64,000 nucleotides of DNA from contig JAFXEB010000033.1 of the NCBI GenBank assembly GCA_017521025.1, forward strand, positions 120,773 through 184,772. Direction: 5' to 3'. Source of the stretch: Clostridia bacterium. Lineage in GTDB: Bacteria; Bacillota; Clostridia; Oscillospirales; CAG-382. This document shows, in pieces, positions 6,984-15,974 of the stretch. Both the position numbers and the translations under genes were made by a program. Under the pieces are notes generated by a model, which saw only the letters and a program-made list of their open reading frames with translations, had not been told where the DNA came from and searched no databases. Each line of letters starts with the position of its first letter. The first letter of the stretch is position 1.

Positions 6984-8327
6984 ATGCCGACAGAAGTAAT
7001 TCGTGATGCTTTGTGGGGGGCACCCACATTGGCTTTACTGCTCGGCTTTGGCGGGTATTTCACTGTGCGGCTGGGGCTTTGGACCCCGAAAGGGATATAC
7101 GATGCCTTTCGCCGTACCTTTTTTGCACCCAAAAGAAAGGGTGACGGCAATAATCTTTCTTCGCTGTCTGCCATAGCAACCGCCCTTGGCGGCACCGTTG
7201 GCGTGGGCAGTATAAGCGGCGTTGCCCTTGCCATAAGCGTTGGCGGTGCAGGAAGCGTTTTTTGGATGTGGGTGTGCTCGTTTTTGGGTATAGGGCTCAA
7301 GTATGCGGAGGTTGCCGTGGCGCACAGCCGACGGCGGCTTACAAAAAGAGGCTACAGCGGCGGTGCTATGTACTGCTTGAAAGCCATGGGGTACAGCAGG
7401 CTTGGAGCATTATTTGCTCTGCTTTGCGTGTTATCTGCAGGTCTGGGCGGAAGCACCGTTCAGGCAAACAGTGCCGCAGAGGTGCTTGCAGGAGCCGTAG
7501 ACAACTCACTTATCAGAGGTGCGCTGATAGCGCTTATCACCCTGACAGTGATAAGCGGTGGCAGGAAGCGCATCGGTCGGGTAAACGCCGCTTTGTTGCC
7601 TTTTATATCCCTTGGCTTTTGCTTTTTATGCCTTTGGTCGATAATATGCCACGCCCATTTACTGCCCCACGCACTTTGCCGCATTTTTGGAGAAGCCTTA
7701 GGTCTACGGCAGGCGGCGGGTGGAATAGGAGCGGCGGCGATGCTCCGTGTAGGCTGTGTCAGGGGCACCTTCAGCCACGAGGCAGGAATGGGCTCCTCTC
7801 CCATATCCTATGCGGCGGCAGAGGAAAGAGACCCACATGTGCAGGGGCTTTGGGGCGTTACAGAGGTTTTTATAGACAGCTTTGTGGTTAGCACCCTTGT
7901 AGCCTTTGCCGTTTTGTGCACGGGACAAGATACGGTGCGTGCCGTGTTTGAGCACTGCTTTGGCGGCTTTGGCAGTGGATTTTACTCGGTTGCGCTGTTC
8001 TTTTTTGCCTTTGCCGCCATTATAAGCTGGTGCTTTTACGGTGAGGAGGCGGTGTTTTTTCTGTTTCCCAAAAGCGCCTGTGCTACCGCACTGTTCAGGC
8101 TTTTTATAGCCGTGGGTGCCTTTTGGGGCGCACTTATGCCTGAAGGCAAAAGCTTTGCGGTGGCGGATATATGGGGAGCGCTTATGCTGTTTCCCAATCT
8201 GTTTTTACTATATAAATCAAGGAGTGAGATAGTTGCGTTTTCACAAGGGAAAGGCTTTGGACGTGCTAAGGGAGGTAAACAGTCGACCCACGGGGCTTAC
8301 CGAAGAGGAGGCGTTGGAGCGGCTTGA
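6984..8327 (+). CDS. Sodium:alanine/glycine symporter (AGCS family)
   Basis: 447-aa inner-membrane amino-acid:cation symporter. AGCS hallmarks: SLSAIATALGGTVGVGSISGVALAI near residues 65-90, FWMWVCSFLGIGLKYAEV, GLGGSTVQANSAAE, and RVGCVRGTFSHEAGMGSSPI. About ten transmembrane helices. Start: ATG 6984 follows AAGGGCGG; ATG 6960 is possible, while TTG 6927 is unlikely. The family domain ends near 8225; the remaining ~30 residues are read from DNA that also encodes the start of the downstream ATPase in another frame (95-nt overlap), and resemble no transporter tail. Confidence 0.88.
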   Translation: MPTEVIRDALWGAPTLALLLGFGGYFTVRLGLWTPKGIYDAFRRTFFAPKRKGDGNNLSSLSAIATALGGTVGVGSISGVALAISVGGAGSVFWMWVCSFLGIGLKYAEVAVAHSRRRLTKRGYSGGAMYCLKAMGYSRLGALFALLCVLSAGLGGSTVQANSAAEVLAGAVDNSLIRGALIALITLTVISGGRKRIGRVNAALLPFISLGFCFLCLWSIICHAHLLPHALCRIFGEALGLRQAAGGIGAAAMLRVGCVRGTFSHEAGMGSSPISYAAAEERDPHVQGLWGVTEVFIDSFVVSTLVAFAVLCTGQDTVRAVFEHCFGGFGSGFYSVALFFFAFAAIISWCFYGEEAVFFLFPKSACATALFRLFIAVGAFWGALMPEGKSFAVADIWGALMLFPNLFLLYKSRSEIVAFSQGKGFGRAKGGKQSTHGAYRRGGVGAA

Positions 8328-10755
8328 AAAGAACGGACGTAACGAAACAGAGGGGCAGAAGCCGACCTCTTATATAAAGCGCTTTATAGCTCAGCTTTCT
8401 GACAGGATGATAATAATACTGCTGGCGGCGTCTGCAATATCCTTTGCCGTATCCGTCGCCACGGGGGAGGGCGGCATTGACAGCCTGATAATACTGCTTA
8501 TCGTATTTATCAACGCCCTTGTGGGGGTAATACAGGAAAGCAGAGCGGAAAAGGCTATAGAAGCCTTGAAAAGTATGTCAGCCCCTCACTGTACCGTAAT
8601 GCGGAACGGCAAAAGGCGCACCGTGCCTGCGGCAGAGATAACGGTAGGCGACGTAGTGACCGTGGATAAGGGCGATTTTGTTCCCGCAGACGGCAGACTG
8701 CTTGAAAGCGAGGGACTCACCGTAGATGAATCGGTGCTGACGGGTGAATCGGAGGGTACCTTTAAGGATGCGGCAGCGACAGTGGATGAAGATGCTCATC
8801 TTGCGGAGATGAAGAACTGCCTTTTTGCCTCCACGGCTGTGACCGGCGGACACGGCAGCTTTGTAGTAACGGCTACGGGCAGGGATACCTGCGTAGGCAA
8901 GATAGCAGGGATGCTGTCAGCCACGGAAAGGGAGCCTACACCATTGCAGAAACGCCTCGGGAAAATGGGCAGTCTGCTCGGGAATATCGCCCTTATGATA
9001 TGCGGCATTATTTTTGTTTACGCCTTGGTAAAGGGGATGCCGCCCATTGATATGTTTATGACCTCTGTGAGCCTTGCGGTGGCGGCGATACCGGAGGGTC
9101 TGCCTGCCATAGTGACTATAGTGCTCTCCATAGGCGTGCAGAGGCTGGCAAAGCAGAGAGCTGTGGTAAAGCGACTGCCTGCCGTTGAGACTCTTGGCTG
9201 CGTAGGTGTGATATGTACCGATAAAACAGGCACGCTCACTCAAAACCGTATGTCGGTCACAAGGGTGCAGGGTGGAGACGTACTTCCCCTGCTTGCGGCT
9301 ATGTGTAACAACGACGGTTCGCCCACTGAAAACGCCCTGATGCGTTATGCCACCGAAAAGGGCAGACTTGAGGCGGCGGCAAGGTACACAAGGGTGAGAG
9401 AGCTGCCTTTTTCGTCAAAGACAAAGCTGATGGCCACCGCCCACCGCTACGGAAGCGGATACAGGATAGTTGTAAAGGGGGCGCCTGACGTGATACTCCC
9501 TCTTTGCACCGCAAGCGAAAACGCTCTTTGTCAGGCAGAGGAGATGGCAAGAGAGGCACTGAGGGTCATAGGCTTTGCCTATGCAGACTGCAATACCCTG
9601 CCCGAGGACCTGCTTGACCCGTCGCTTCCATTTTGCTTTGGAGGTCTTGCGGGGCTGAGCGACCCTCCGAGACCCGAGGCGGCAGAGGCAGTGAGGCTTT
9701 GCAGGAAAGCAGGAGTCAGGGTTGTGATGATAACGGGCGACCACAAATCAACGGCCATAGCGATAGCAAAAAAGGTTGGTATATACGCTGAGGGCGACGG
9801 TGCCTATACGGAAAAGGAGATATACGCCCTGCCCGAGAAAAAGCGTGCCGCCGCAATCCGAAAGGCAACTGTTTTTGCAAGAGCGACGCCTGAATTCAAG
9901 GTGAAGATAGTGGAGGCATATAGGGAAGCAGGTCAGACGACAGCTATGACGGGTGACGGAGTAAATGATGCACCTGCGCTGAAGCGAGCGGATATAGGCT
10001 GTGCCATGGGCGGTTGCGGCACTGACGTTGCAAGAGAGGCGGCAGACCTTGTGCTTACAGATGACAACTTTGCCACCGTGGTAGAGGCAGTACGGCACGG
10101 CAGAGGGATATTTGAAAACATACGCAGAAGCGTGCGTTTTCTCCTTTCCTGCAATATAGGAGAGATACTGACGGTGCTGGGTGCACTGCTTTTGGGGCTT
10201 GGCTCGCCTTTGTCTGCCATACAGCTACTGTGGGTCAACCTTGTGACAGATTCCCTGCCTGCCATATCCTTGGGACTTGAAAAGACCGACAGACGGGTAA
10301 TGGAGAGGCCGCCCCTTGCCAAGGCTGCGCCTTTGTTTGGAGGCAGTGTCTGGTGCAAGATGCTTATGGAGGGGTTGCTTATAGGAATGCTGTCCCTCAC
10401 TGCCTATAATGTGGGCGCAAGATATTACTGTGACCCACGGTTGGGGAGCACCATGGCATTTACAGTGCTGTCACTGTCACAGCTTGTACATTCCTTCAAT
10501 ATGCGCAGTGAGCTGCCTATGATAAAAAAGCACCCCTTTGGCAACGGATATCTTTGCGCCTCCTTCTTGCTTTGCTCGGCTTTACAGCTTTCAACGGTGC
10601 TGTCAGGGGGGATGCGAAGCGTTTTCGGTACGGTGTGGCTTAACGCTGAGCAGTGGGCATTTGTGGGGATATCAGCTTTTTTGCCCCTTTTACTGTCGGA
10701 TATTTACAAATTGTTCGTTTTTTATTGTTCATATAAGCGAAATTATAGTGTATAA
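8233..10755 (+). CDS. Calcium-translocating-type P-type ATPase (P2 family)
   Basis: 840-aa cation pump with the SERCA-like layout: N-terminal actuator helix (GLTEEEALERLEKNGRNE), TGES (170-173), the M4 cation-site PEGLPA (287-292), phosphorylation motif DKTGTLTQN (Asp330), nucleotide-site KGAPD (415-419), hinge TGDGVNDAPALKRADIG (from 573), and six C-terminal helices. PMCA/SERCA-like bacterial members export Ca2+. TTG 8233 is the start because AAGGAG ends 8 nt before it and the N-terminal family sequence begins there. The first 95 nt overlap the symporter gene, implying translational coupling. Confidence 0.92.
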   Translation: MRFHKGKALDVLREVNSRPTGLTEEEALERLEKNGRNETEGQKPTSYIKRFIAQLSDRMIIILLAASAISFAVSVATGEGGIDSLIILLIVFINALVGVIQESRAEKAIEALKSMSAPHCTVMRNGKRRTVPAAEITVGDVVTVDKGDFVPADGRLLESEGLTVDESVLTGESEGTFKDAAATVDEDAHLAEMKNCLFASTAVTGGHGSFVVTATGRDTCVGKIAGMLSATEREPTPLQKRLGKMGSLLGNIALMICGIIFVYALVKGMPPIDMFMTSVSLAVAAIPEGLPAIVTIVLSIGVQRLAKQRAVVKRLPAVETLGCVGVICTDKTGTLTQNRMSVTRVQGGDVLPLLAAMCNNDGSPTENALMRYATEKGRLEAAARYTRVRELPFSSKTKLMATAHRYGSGYRIVVKGAPDVILPLCTASENALCQAEEMAREALRVIGFAYADCNTLPEDLLDPSLPFCFGGLAGLSDPPRPEAAEAVRLCRKAGVRVVMITGDHKSTAIAIAKKVGIYAEGDGAYTEKEIYALPEKKRAAAIRKATVFARATPEFKVKIVEAYREAGQTTAMTGDGVNDAPALKRADIGCAMGGCGTDVAREAADLVLTDDNFATVVEAVRHGRGIFENIRRSVRFLLSCNIGEILTVLGALLLGLGSPLSAIQLLWVNLVTDSLPAISLGLEKTDRRVMERPPLAKAAPLFGGSVWCKMLMEGLLIGMLSLTAYNVGARYYCDPRLGSTMAFTVLSLSQLVHSFNMRSELPMIKKHPFGNGYLCASFLLCSALQLSTVLSGGMRSVFGTVWLNAEQWAFVGISAFLPLLLSDIYKLFVFYCSYKRNYSV

Positions 10756-10818
10756 TCAGCTTAATTATTATTGTGGTTAAATATCCCATTCAGGAAGTAA
10801 AAACATTGGAGGTTTAAG

Positions 10819-11820
10819 ATGATGAAGAAAGCTTTTTTCAGATCTGACGATGAGCGCATCAAAACCTTGGGACGACACACGTATTATGAGGGCATGCCTG
10901 CCTTTTGCTGGCCTAACAGCGGCTTTTGCTTTTCTTTCAGAGGCAGTGGAATAACCCTTAGCTTTGCCCCGTTTGAGACACCATACACCCACTATCTGCT
11001 TGTAAGGGTGGACAGAATGTCTCAGCGCTTCCCTATCTCTACGGGTAATGAAAAGATAATCATAGAGGGACTCGACAACAAGCGTCACAGCGTTGAGGTG
11101 CTTAAGGTCACCGAGGGCGAAAGTGTTGACGAGCGTATCGTGTTTACAGGTATGGAGATACAGGGTGTTACACCTGAGCTGTTCCCTGTGCCCCCCAAAA
11201 ACAGCAAGCTGAAGATAGAGTTTGTGGGGGATTCGCTGACGGCAGGCTACGGCAATCTCGGCACTGCCGAGGATAAGGTGTTTCACACCTATCAGGAGGA
11301 CAGCACGAGAGCCTATGCCTACGTTTGTGCAGAGCTTTTGGATGCTGAGGCACATTTTGTTTGCTATTCAGGCAAGGGCGTGTTCTGCAACTGCAGAGGC
11401 GAGAAGAATTACGAGATACCCATATTCTTCAACCACGCCTCAAGAGTTACGAGAGAGCCTTGGGATTTTTCCAAATGGACACCTGATGCTGTGGTAGTAA
11501 ACGCAGGCACCAACGATTTTGCAGGCGGTGTAAGGGGCGAAGATTTCACTAACGCTGTGGTCGATTTTGTTAATCAGATACGTGAGACCTATCCTGATGC
11601 CTACATATTCTGGGTGTACGGTATGATGCAGGTATCTGCCTTCCCCTATCTTGAGGAGGCCTTTGCCCGTATAGAGGACAAGAAGTGCTTTTTCCACAAG
11701 CTTAAGCCTTGGCAGGAGTTTAAGGACGAGCAGGGTGCTAACGGGCACCCTAACGCTAAGTCTGCAAGAAGGCAAGCTAAGGTCGTTGCAAAGTTTATAA
11801 AGCAGAAGATGAAGATATAG
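10819..11820 (+). CDS. SGNH/GDSL hydrolase with CE2-like N-terminal domain
   Basis: 333 aa. Residues ~1-125 form a beta-rich domain like that of carbohydrate esterase family 2; ~130-330 are the SGNH hydrolase: FVGDSLTAGYG (nucleophile Ser139), NAGTNDF (Asn near 228), and GANGHPN near 307 with the catalytic His. CE2 enzymes deacetylate xylan and mannan, but this protein has no signal peptide (it starts MMKKAFFRSDDE), so a cytoplasmic substrate such as an imported acetylated oligosaccharide is more likely. GGAGG precedes the start by 7 nt. It lies 2 nt from cysK in the same direction. Confidence 0.85.
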   Translation: MMKKAFFRSDDERIKTLGRHTYYEGMPAFCWPNSGFCFSFRGSGITLSFAPFETPYTHYLLVRVDRMSQRFPISTGNEKIIIEGLDNKRHSVEVLKVTEGESVDERIVFTGMEIQGVTPELFPVPPKNSKLKIEFVGDSLTAGYGNLGTAEDKVFHTYQEDSTRAYAYVCAELLDAEAHFVCYSGKGVFCNCRGEKNYEIPIFFNHASRVTREPWDFSKWTPDAVVVNAGTNDFAGGVRGEDFTNAVVDFVNQIRETYPDAYIFWVYGMMQVSAFPYLEEAFARIEDKKCFFHKLKPWQEFKDEQGANGHPNAKSARRQAKVVAKFIKQKMKI

Positions 11821-11822
11821 CT

Positions 11823-12752
11823 ATGGGAAAGATATATAGTTCAATTGAAGAGCTGGTGGGCAATACGCCGATGCTGAGGCTTTCGGCAATTGAGAGGCAC
11901 TTGGGACTTGGTTGCGGTCTGTACGCCAAGCTTGAGAGCTGCAATCCCTCGGGCTCAGCCAAGGACAGGGTCGCCTCGGCAATGATAGACCGAGCTGAGG
12001 CTATGGGGCTTTTGAAGAAGGGCGGCACAGTTATAGAGGCAACGTCGGGCAACACCGGCATAGGACTTGCCAGAGTTGCGGCAGTAAGAGGCTACAGAGC
12101 GATAATAGTTATGCCCGACACCATGTCGGCAGAGAGACGTGCCCTTGTCAGCGCCTACGGTGCGGAAATAGCGCTGAGTAACGGCAAGGAAGGCATGGCA
12201 GGCGCTATAAGACTTGCCCGCACTATTGCCGAGCGCACTGAGGGTAGCTATATACCCGATCAGTTCACTAATCCTGCCAACCCCGAGATACACTACAACA
12301 CCACTGCCAAAGAGATATGGCGTGATATGGACGGTGACATAGACGTTTTTGTGGCAGGCGTAGGCAGTGGCGGCACCATCGGCGGAGTTTACAGATACCT
12401 GAAGGAGCAGAACGAGGCTATAGAGGTAGTGGCTGTGGAGCCTGAGAGCTCGGCGGTGCTATCCGGAGGTGCGGCCGGTCCTCACAGCTTGCAGGGGATA
12501 GGCGCAGGCTTTGTGCCCTTGGCGGCGGCAGAGCGTCCTTTTGATAGGGTTATCACAGTGAAGGACGGCGACGCCTTTGAGTACACCCGTCTCCTTGGCA
12601 GGTGCGAGGGTCTGCTTTGCGGCATATCCTCAGGGGCAGCACTTTGGGCAGCTTGCGAGCTGGCACGGGACGAGGCTTACCGCAACAAAAACATCGTAGT
12701 ACTGCTGCCGGACACGGGGGAAAGATATCTATCTACCGGGATATTCGGCTGA
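11823..12752 (+). CDS. cysK: Cysteine synthase A (O-acetylserine sulfhydrylase)
   Basis: 309-aa PLP enzyme making L-cysteine from O-acetylserine and sulfide. Intact family motifs: PLP-lysine in NPSGSAKDR (Lys47), substrate loop TSGNTG (74-79), phosphate-cradle GVGSGGT (179-185) and GISSGA (Ser270 to the PLP ring N). Length and N-terminus match CysK. It starts 2 nt after the esterase stop, so translation is probably coupled; a strong ribosome site is lacking. An unusual pairing with an SGNH esterase; no serine acetyltransferase is nearby. Confidence 0.93.
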   Translation: MGKIYSSIEELVGNTPMLRLSAIERHLGLGCGLYAKLESCNPSGSAKDRVASAMIDRAEAMGLLKKGGTVIEATSGNTGIGLARVAAVRGYRAIIVMPDTMSAERRALVSAYGAEIALSNGKEGMAGAIRLARTIAERTEGSYIPDQFTNPANPEIHYNTTAKEIWRDMDGDIDVFVAGVGSGGTIGGVYRYLKEQNEAIEVVAVEPESSAVLSGGAAGPHSLQGIGAGFVPLAAAERPFDRVITVKDGDAFEYTRLLGRCEGLLCGISSGAALWAACELARDEAYRNKNIVVLLPDTGERYLSTGIFG

Positions 12753-12784
12753 TTGTCGATACTAAAATAAATGAAATATAAAAG

Positions 12785-12822
12785 ACGAGGCGGTCTGTAA
12801 TTGCAAAAACCGCCTCGTTTAT
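12785..12822. terminator. Bidirectional terminator between cysK and copA
   Basis: Perfect 10-bp stem ACGAGGCGGT/ACCGCCTCGT (12785-12794, 12809-12818) with T-rich flanks on both strands, between convergent genes. Confidence 0.85.
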
Positions 12823-12828
12823 TTATTG

Positions 12829-14981
12829 TTATTTCTGTTTCAATATGAGCTTCAGCCTGAGAGCGTTGCCTACAACGGTAAGGGAGCTTATACTCATAGC
12901 GGCGGCGGAGATAGAGGGAGTTATCACAAAGCCCAACGCCGAAAAAGCGCCAGCCGCTACGGGGATAAGTATTACGTTATATATTAGCGCCCAGAATAGG
13001 TTTTGCTTTATCACCCTTAAGGTTTTTCTGCCTATCCGCACACTTTCTGCCACCCTGCCAATGCCCTGCTCCATAAGCACCACGTCGGCGGCATCGGCGG
13101 CTATATCACTGCTGCCCATTACCGATATGCCCACAGCGGCAGTGGCAAGTGCAGGTGCATCGTTTACGCCGTCGCCCACCATTGCGGCTACCTTGCCCGC
13201 TTTAAGACAGCTTTCCATATACTCTGCCTTGTCCTGGGGGAGCAGTGCGCCGTGGTATTCCTCTATATCTGCCGCCTTTGCCATATAGGCGGCGGCGTTT
13301 TTGTTGTCACCCGTAAGCATTACGGTGCGTATGCCCCAAGCCTTAAGCCTCGCAACAGTGGCCTTTGCATCCTCACGCAAGCTGTCAGAAACGGCGACAA
13401 CGCCTATCGTCTTCCCCTCGGTACCGAAAATAAGCAGTGTCTTGCCCTCCGACTCATATTTGTCGGCATAGTCAGCGTATTCTCCGAGGTCTATGCCCTG
13501 CTCCTTCATAAAGCGGCGGTTACCGCCGTAGACGGTCCTGCCCTCTATTACTGCAGAAACGCCTCTGCCCGCATAGCTCTTGAAATCCGTTGCGGTAAGT
13601 CCCGAGCTTTCGGAAAAGGCGGCACAGACTGCCTTTGCCACGGGGTGGGGGCTTAGACTCTCAAGCCCATAGGCTATCGCCTTTATATCGCCCACGGCAT
13701 CCGTTACCCTTGGGGCGCCTTTTGTGAGCGTGCCGGTTTTATCCAGCGCAAGAAGCGTGGTTTTGCCTATATGCTCCAAGGCGGCGGCATCCTTGAACAG
13801 TATGCCCTTCTCTGCGGCGTTGCCAAGAGCAACCGTTATGGCAGAGGGTGTAGCGAGTCCCAAAGCACAGGGACAGGAGATCACAAGCACGGATACAGCA
13901 TGAGAAAACGCCTTGCCGCTGTCGCCAAGCACCAGCCACACCAAGGCGGTAATCACAGCAAGAGTCATAACTGCAGGCACAAAGACCGAGCTGACCTTGT
14001 CGGCTATCCTTGCGATAGGTGCTTTTGCAGAGGCGGCGTGCTCCATAAGCCTTATTATGCGGTTTACCGTGGTGTCCTCACCCACACGCTCTGCGCAAAC
14101 GCAGACCCTGCCCGACATATTCACACTGCCGCTGATTACGCTGTCGCCCACAAGCTTGTCTGCAGGCAGGCTCTCGCCCGTTACAGCACTTTCGTCAAAG
14201 GTGCCGCCACCTGCTGTTACGGTGCCGTCCACAGCACAGCGCTCACCCTCGGCTACTACCACTGTATCGCCCACAACCACCGACTCGGCAGGTATACGAA
14301 GCTCCTTGCCGTCACGCAGAACCGTAGCCTCGGGTACGGCAAGGTTTATTATCTTTTCAACAGCAGAGGCGGTACGTTTTTTTGCCCTTGCTTCAATATA
14401 CTTGCCCAAGGATATGAGGGTAAGTATCATACCTGCCGCCTCGAAATAGTAAGCACCCGTGCCTTTGATAAGGCTGACGATGCTGTAAACGAGGGAGGCA
14501 GTGACACCTGTTGCCACAAGGCTGTCCATATCGGGGCGCAATCTCAAAAGGGCACGCCAGCCGTTTATGGGCATACGGTAGCAAAGCACCAAAATCGGCA
14601 ACAAAAATGCCCCCTGCAAAAGTCCGTTCATAAGGTGAGCACTTATGGCGGCAGGCAGAGGGAAGCCCATATGATGGGCCATCGCTATATACCAAAGCGG
14701 CAAGAGGAAAAGGAGGGAAAGGAGGATGCGCCACGCACCTCTCTCCTTTTCCTCGCCGCCGTCAGCTACTTTTTTTTTACTGATGCCGGAAAGCCTGCGG
14801 CCTTTATAGCCTTGGCAATCTGTCTTGCGCTGATCACGCTGTCGTCAAACTCGACCTCTGCACTGTTGAGAAGCAAAGTGACGGAAACGCTCTTTACGCC
14901 CTCAAGTGCTGCCACGGTCTTTTCTACTATAGCGCTGCAGGAGGCGCAGTGCATACCCTTTACTTCAAATTTTGCTACCAT
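12829..14981 (-). CDS. copA: Copper-translocating P1B-type ATPase CopA, full-length product made by -1 frameshift
   Basis: The pump frame (12829-14769) is open well upstream of any start codon and runs into the 3' end of the HMA-domain ORF. A -1 slip on the A-AAA-AAG heptamer at 14769-14775 joins the 71-codon HMA domain (CxxC at Cys12/Cys15) to the pump, giving 717 aa. In the joined protein a charged linker (VADGGEEKERGAW) leads into the first membrane helix; initiation at TTG 14703 would cut that helix in half. Motifs: CPC metal site near 370-372, phosphorylation Asp near 414 in DKTGTLTKG, SPHPVAKA, and GDGVNDAPALA. It would export Cu(I). It lies 29 nt after sufB, with no separate promoter visible. 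Confidence 0.85.
14697..14775 (-). promoter_or_regulatory. Programmed -1 ribosomal frameshift signal in copA
   Basis: Slippery heptamer A-AAA-AAG (14775-14769) in the zero-frame register, then stop TAG (14768-14766). After 9 nt comes a stem-loop: 5' arm 14759-14743 (GCGGC then GAGGAAAAGGAG) pairs perfectly with 14715-14704 (CTCCTTTTCCTC) and, past a 2-nt bulge, 14701-14697 (GCCGC). That is 17 bp in all, with further pairing inside the loop (GGTGCG/CGCATC). This is the same heptamer as E. coli dnaX, and copA frameshifting is known in E. coli. Confidence 0.8.
14766..14981 (-). CDS. HMA-domain copper chaperone (in-frame product of copA, CopZ-like)
   Basis: 71-aa single heavy-metal-associated domain: KFEVKGMHCASC with the Cu(I)-binding CxxC, and SVTLLLNSAEVEFD, as in CopZ chaperones and the metal-binding domains of CopA. 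GGGAG lies 9 nt before the ATG. The ORF ends GTA AAA AAA AAG TAG, so its stop directly follows a slippery A9-G run. Ribosomes that do not slip release this small chaperone; those that slip make CopA. A stand-alone copZ beside copA is the simpler reading, but the frame continuity and the stem-loop favour a dual-product gene. Confidence 0.85.
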   Translation of the reverse strand: MVAKFEVKGMHCASCSAIVEKTVAALEGVKSVSVTLLLNSAEVEFDDSVISARQIAKAIKAAGFPASVKKK

Positions 14982-15010
14982 ATTTATTATCTCCCGTTAT
15001 GAATCTTAGC

Positions 15011-15940
15011 CTAACTCAAAAAGCCTTCTATAATAACAGCCTCTGCCTCCTCGGCGGTGAGCCCAAGGGTCTGAAGCTTTAATAGCTGCTCATTGTTGAT
15101 CCTGCCTATAGCCGCCTCGTGTATAATAGACGCCTCGGCACTGTTTGCCTGTATCTCGGGGATACTGCCTACAGAAGCGGTATCCATAATAATTGCGTCA
15201 CACTGGATATGAGCACTGCAGGCGGTGTTGCCAATTGCCTTGGGATGGAACATCTGAGAGGAGCTGTCCTGCGCTACGGAACGTGACACTATCTGCAAAG
15301 AGCTGTCCTTGCCGTTAAGGTACACCTCCATATCAGACTTGGCGTCCTGAGTGCCGTGGGTAACCAGACGCTCGGAAACGTTCATACGGGCGCCTGCGGC
15401 AAGGTAGGCTACCGTATTGCGTTTTGTGGAGCTGATGCCCCTTATCTGAGAGGACTCCATATCAAACACAGAATCCTCACCCACCATAATAACGGTGGTA
15501 GGGTTCATAACCGTGCCTGCATCGCCCTCACCATAATGCTTTTCCACATACTTGACTCTGCATCCCTTGCCTATCTTAAAGGTGTGAACGCCGCTATGGC
15601 TACTGCCACAGCTACCGCTGTTGCATATACCGCAACCCGCAATTATCTCCACCTCTGCCCCGTCGCCGATAATAAAATCGTTGGCAACCGTCTCGTCAAG
15701 GCCGCTTTCAGTAAGCAGGACGGGGATATACGCCTTTTCACCCTTAGTTCCTGCCTTTACGATTATATCAATGCCGCTACCGTCCTCCTTGGTGCGGATA
15801 TCTATGTTCTCGGTAACGCTCCTTGCCGCCTTATCGCCGTTTTTGCGGATGTTAAAGGCGCTGCCCACAGGTATCTCGGGCATTGAAGCTATCATGTCAA
15901 GGACTCTCATATCGCCCTTTAAAAGCTTGTTATCTATCAT
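15011..15940 (-). CDS. sufB: SufB/SufD-type Fe-S cluster scaffold (minimal SufB)
   Basis: 309 aa, much shorter than classical SufB (~465) or SufD (~430), but with the core beta-helix domain and its C-terminal block: GTQDAKSDMEVYLNGKDSS, VAQDSSSQMFHPKAIGNTAC, SAHIQCDAIIMD, IHEAAIGRIN, and LQTLGLTAEEAEAVIIEGFL. It pairs with SufC 34 nt upstream. Such two-gene SufC-SufB sets form the minimal SUF-like (SMS) Fe-S systems of anaerobes. A Cys-rich stretch near residues 100-110 (GCGICNSGSCGSSH) may bind the cluster. No cysteine desulfurase or SufU is in the window. Confidence 0.88.
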   Translation of the reverse strand: MIDNKLLKGDMRVLDMIASMPEIPVGSAFNIRKNGDKAARSVTENIDIRTKEDGSGIDIIVKAGTKGEKAYIPVLLTESGLDETVANDFIIGDGAEVEIIAGCGICNSGSCGSSHSGVHTFKIGKGCRVKYVEKHYGEGDAGTVMNPTTVIMVGEDSVFDMESSQIRGISSTKRNTVAYLAAGARMNVSERLVTHGTQDAKSDMEVYLNGKDSSLQIVSRSVAQDSSSQMFHPKAIGNTACSAHIQCDAIIMDTASVGSIPEIQANSAEASIIHEAAIGRINNEQLLKLQTLGLTAEEAEAVIIEGFLS

Positions 15941-15974
15941 AATTACGCTCCGTTTGCTTTTACTGTCTTGCCTG

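Noticed and set aside
12829..14981. copA as a frameshifted pseudogene
   Set aside because: All catalytic motifs are intact, the only frame change is at a canonical A-AAA-AAG heptamer beside a strong stem-loop, and the stop follows at once. Decay would rarely produce this arrangement, although a homopolymer sequencing error cannot be excluded.
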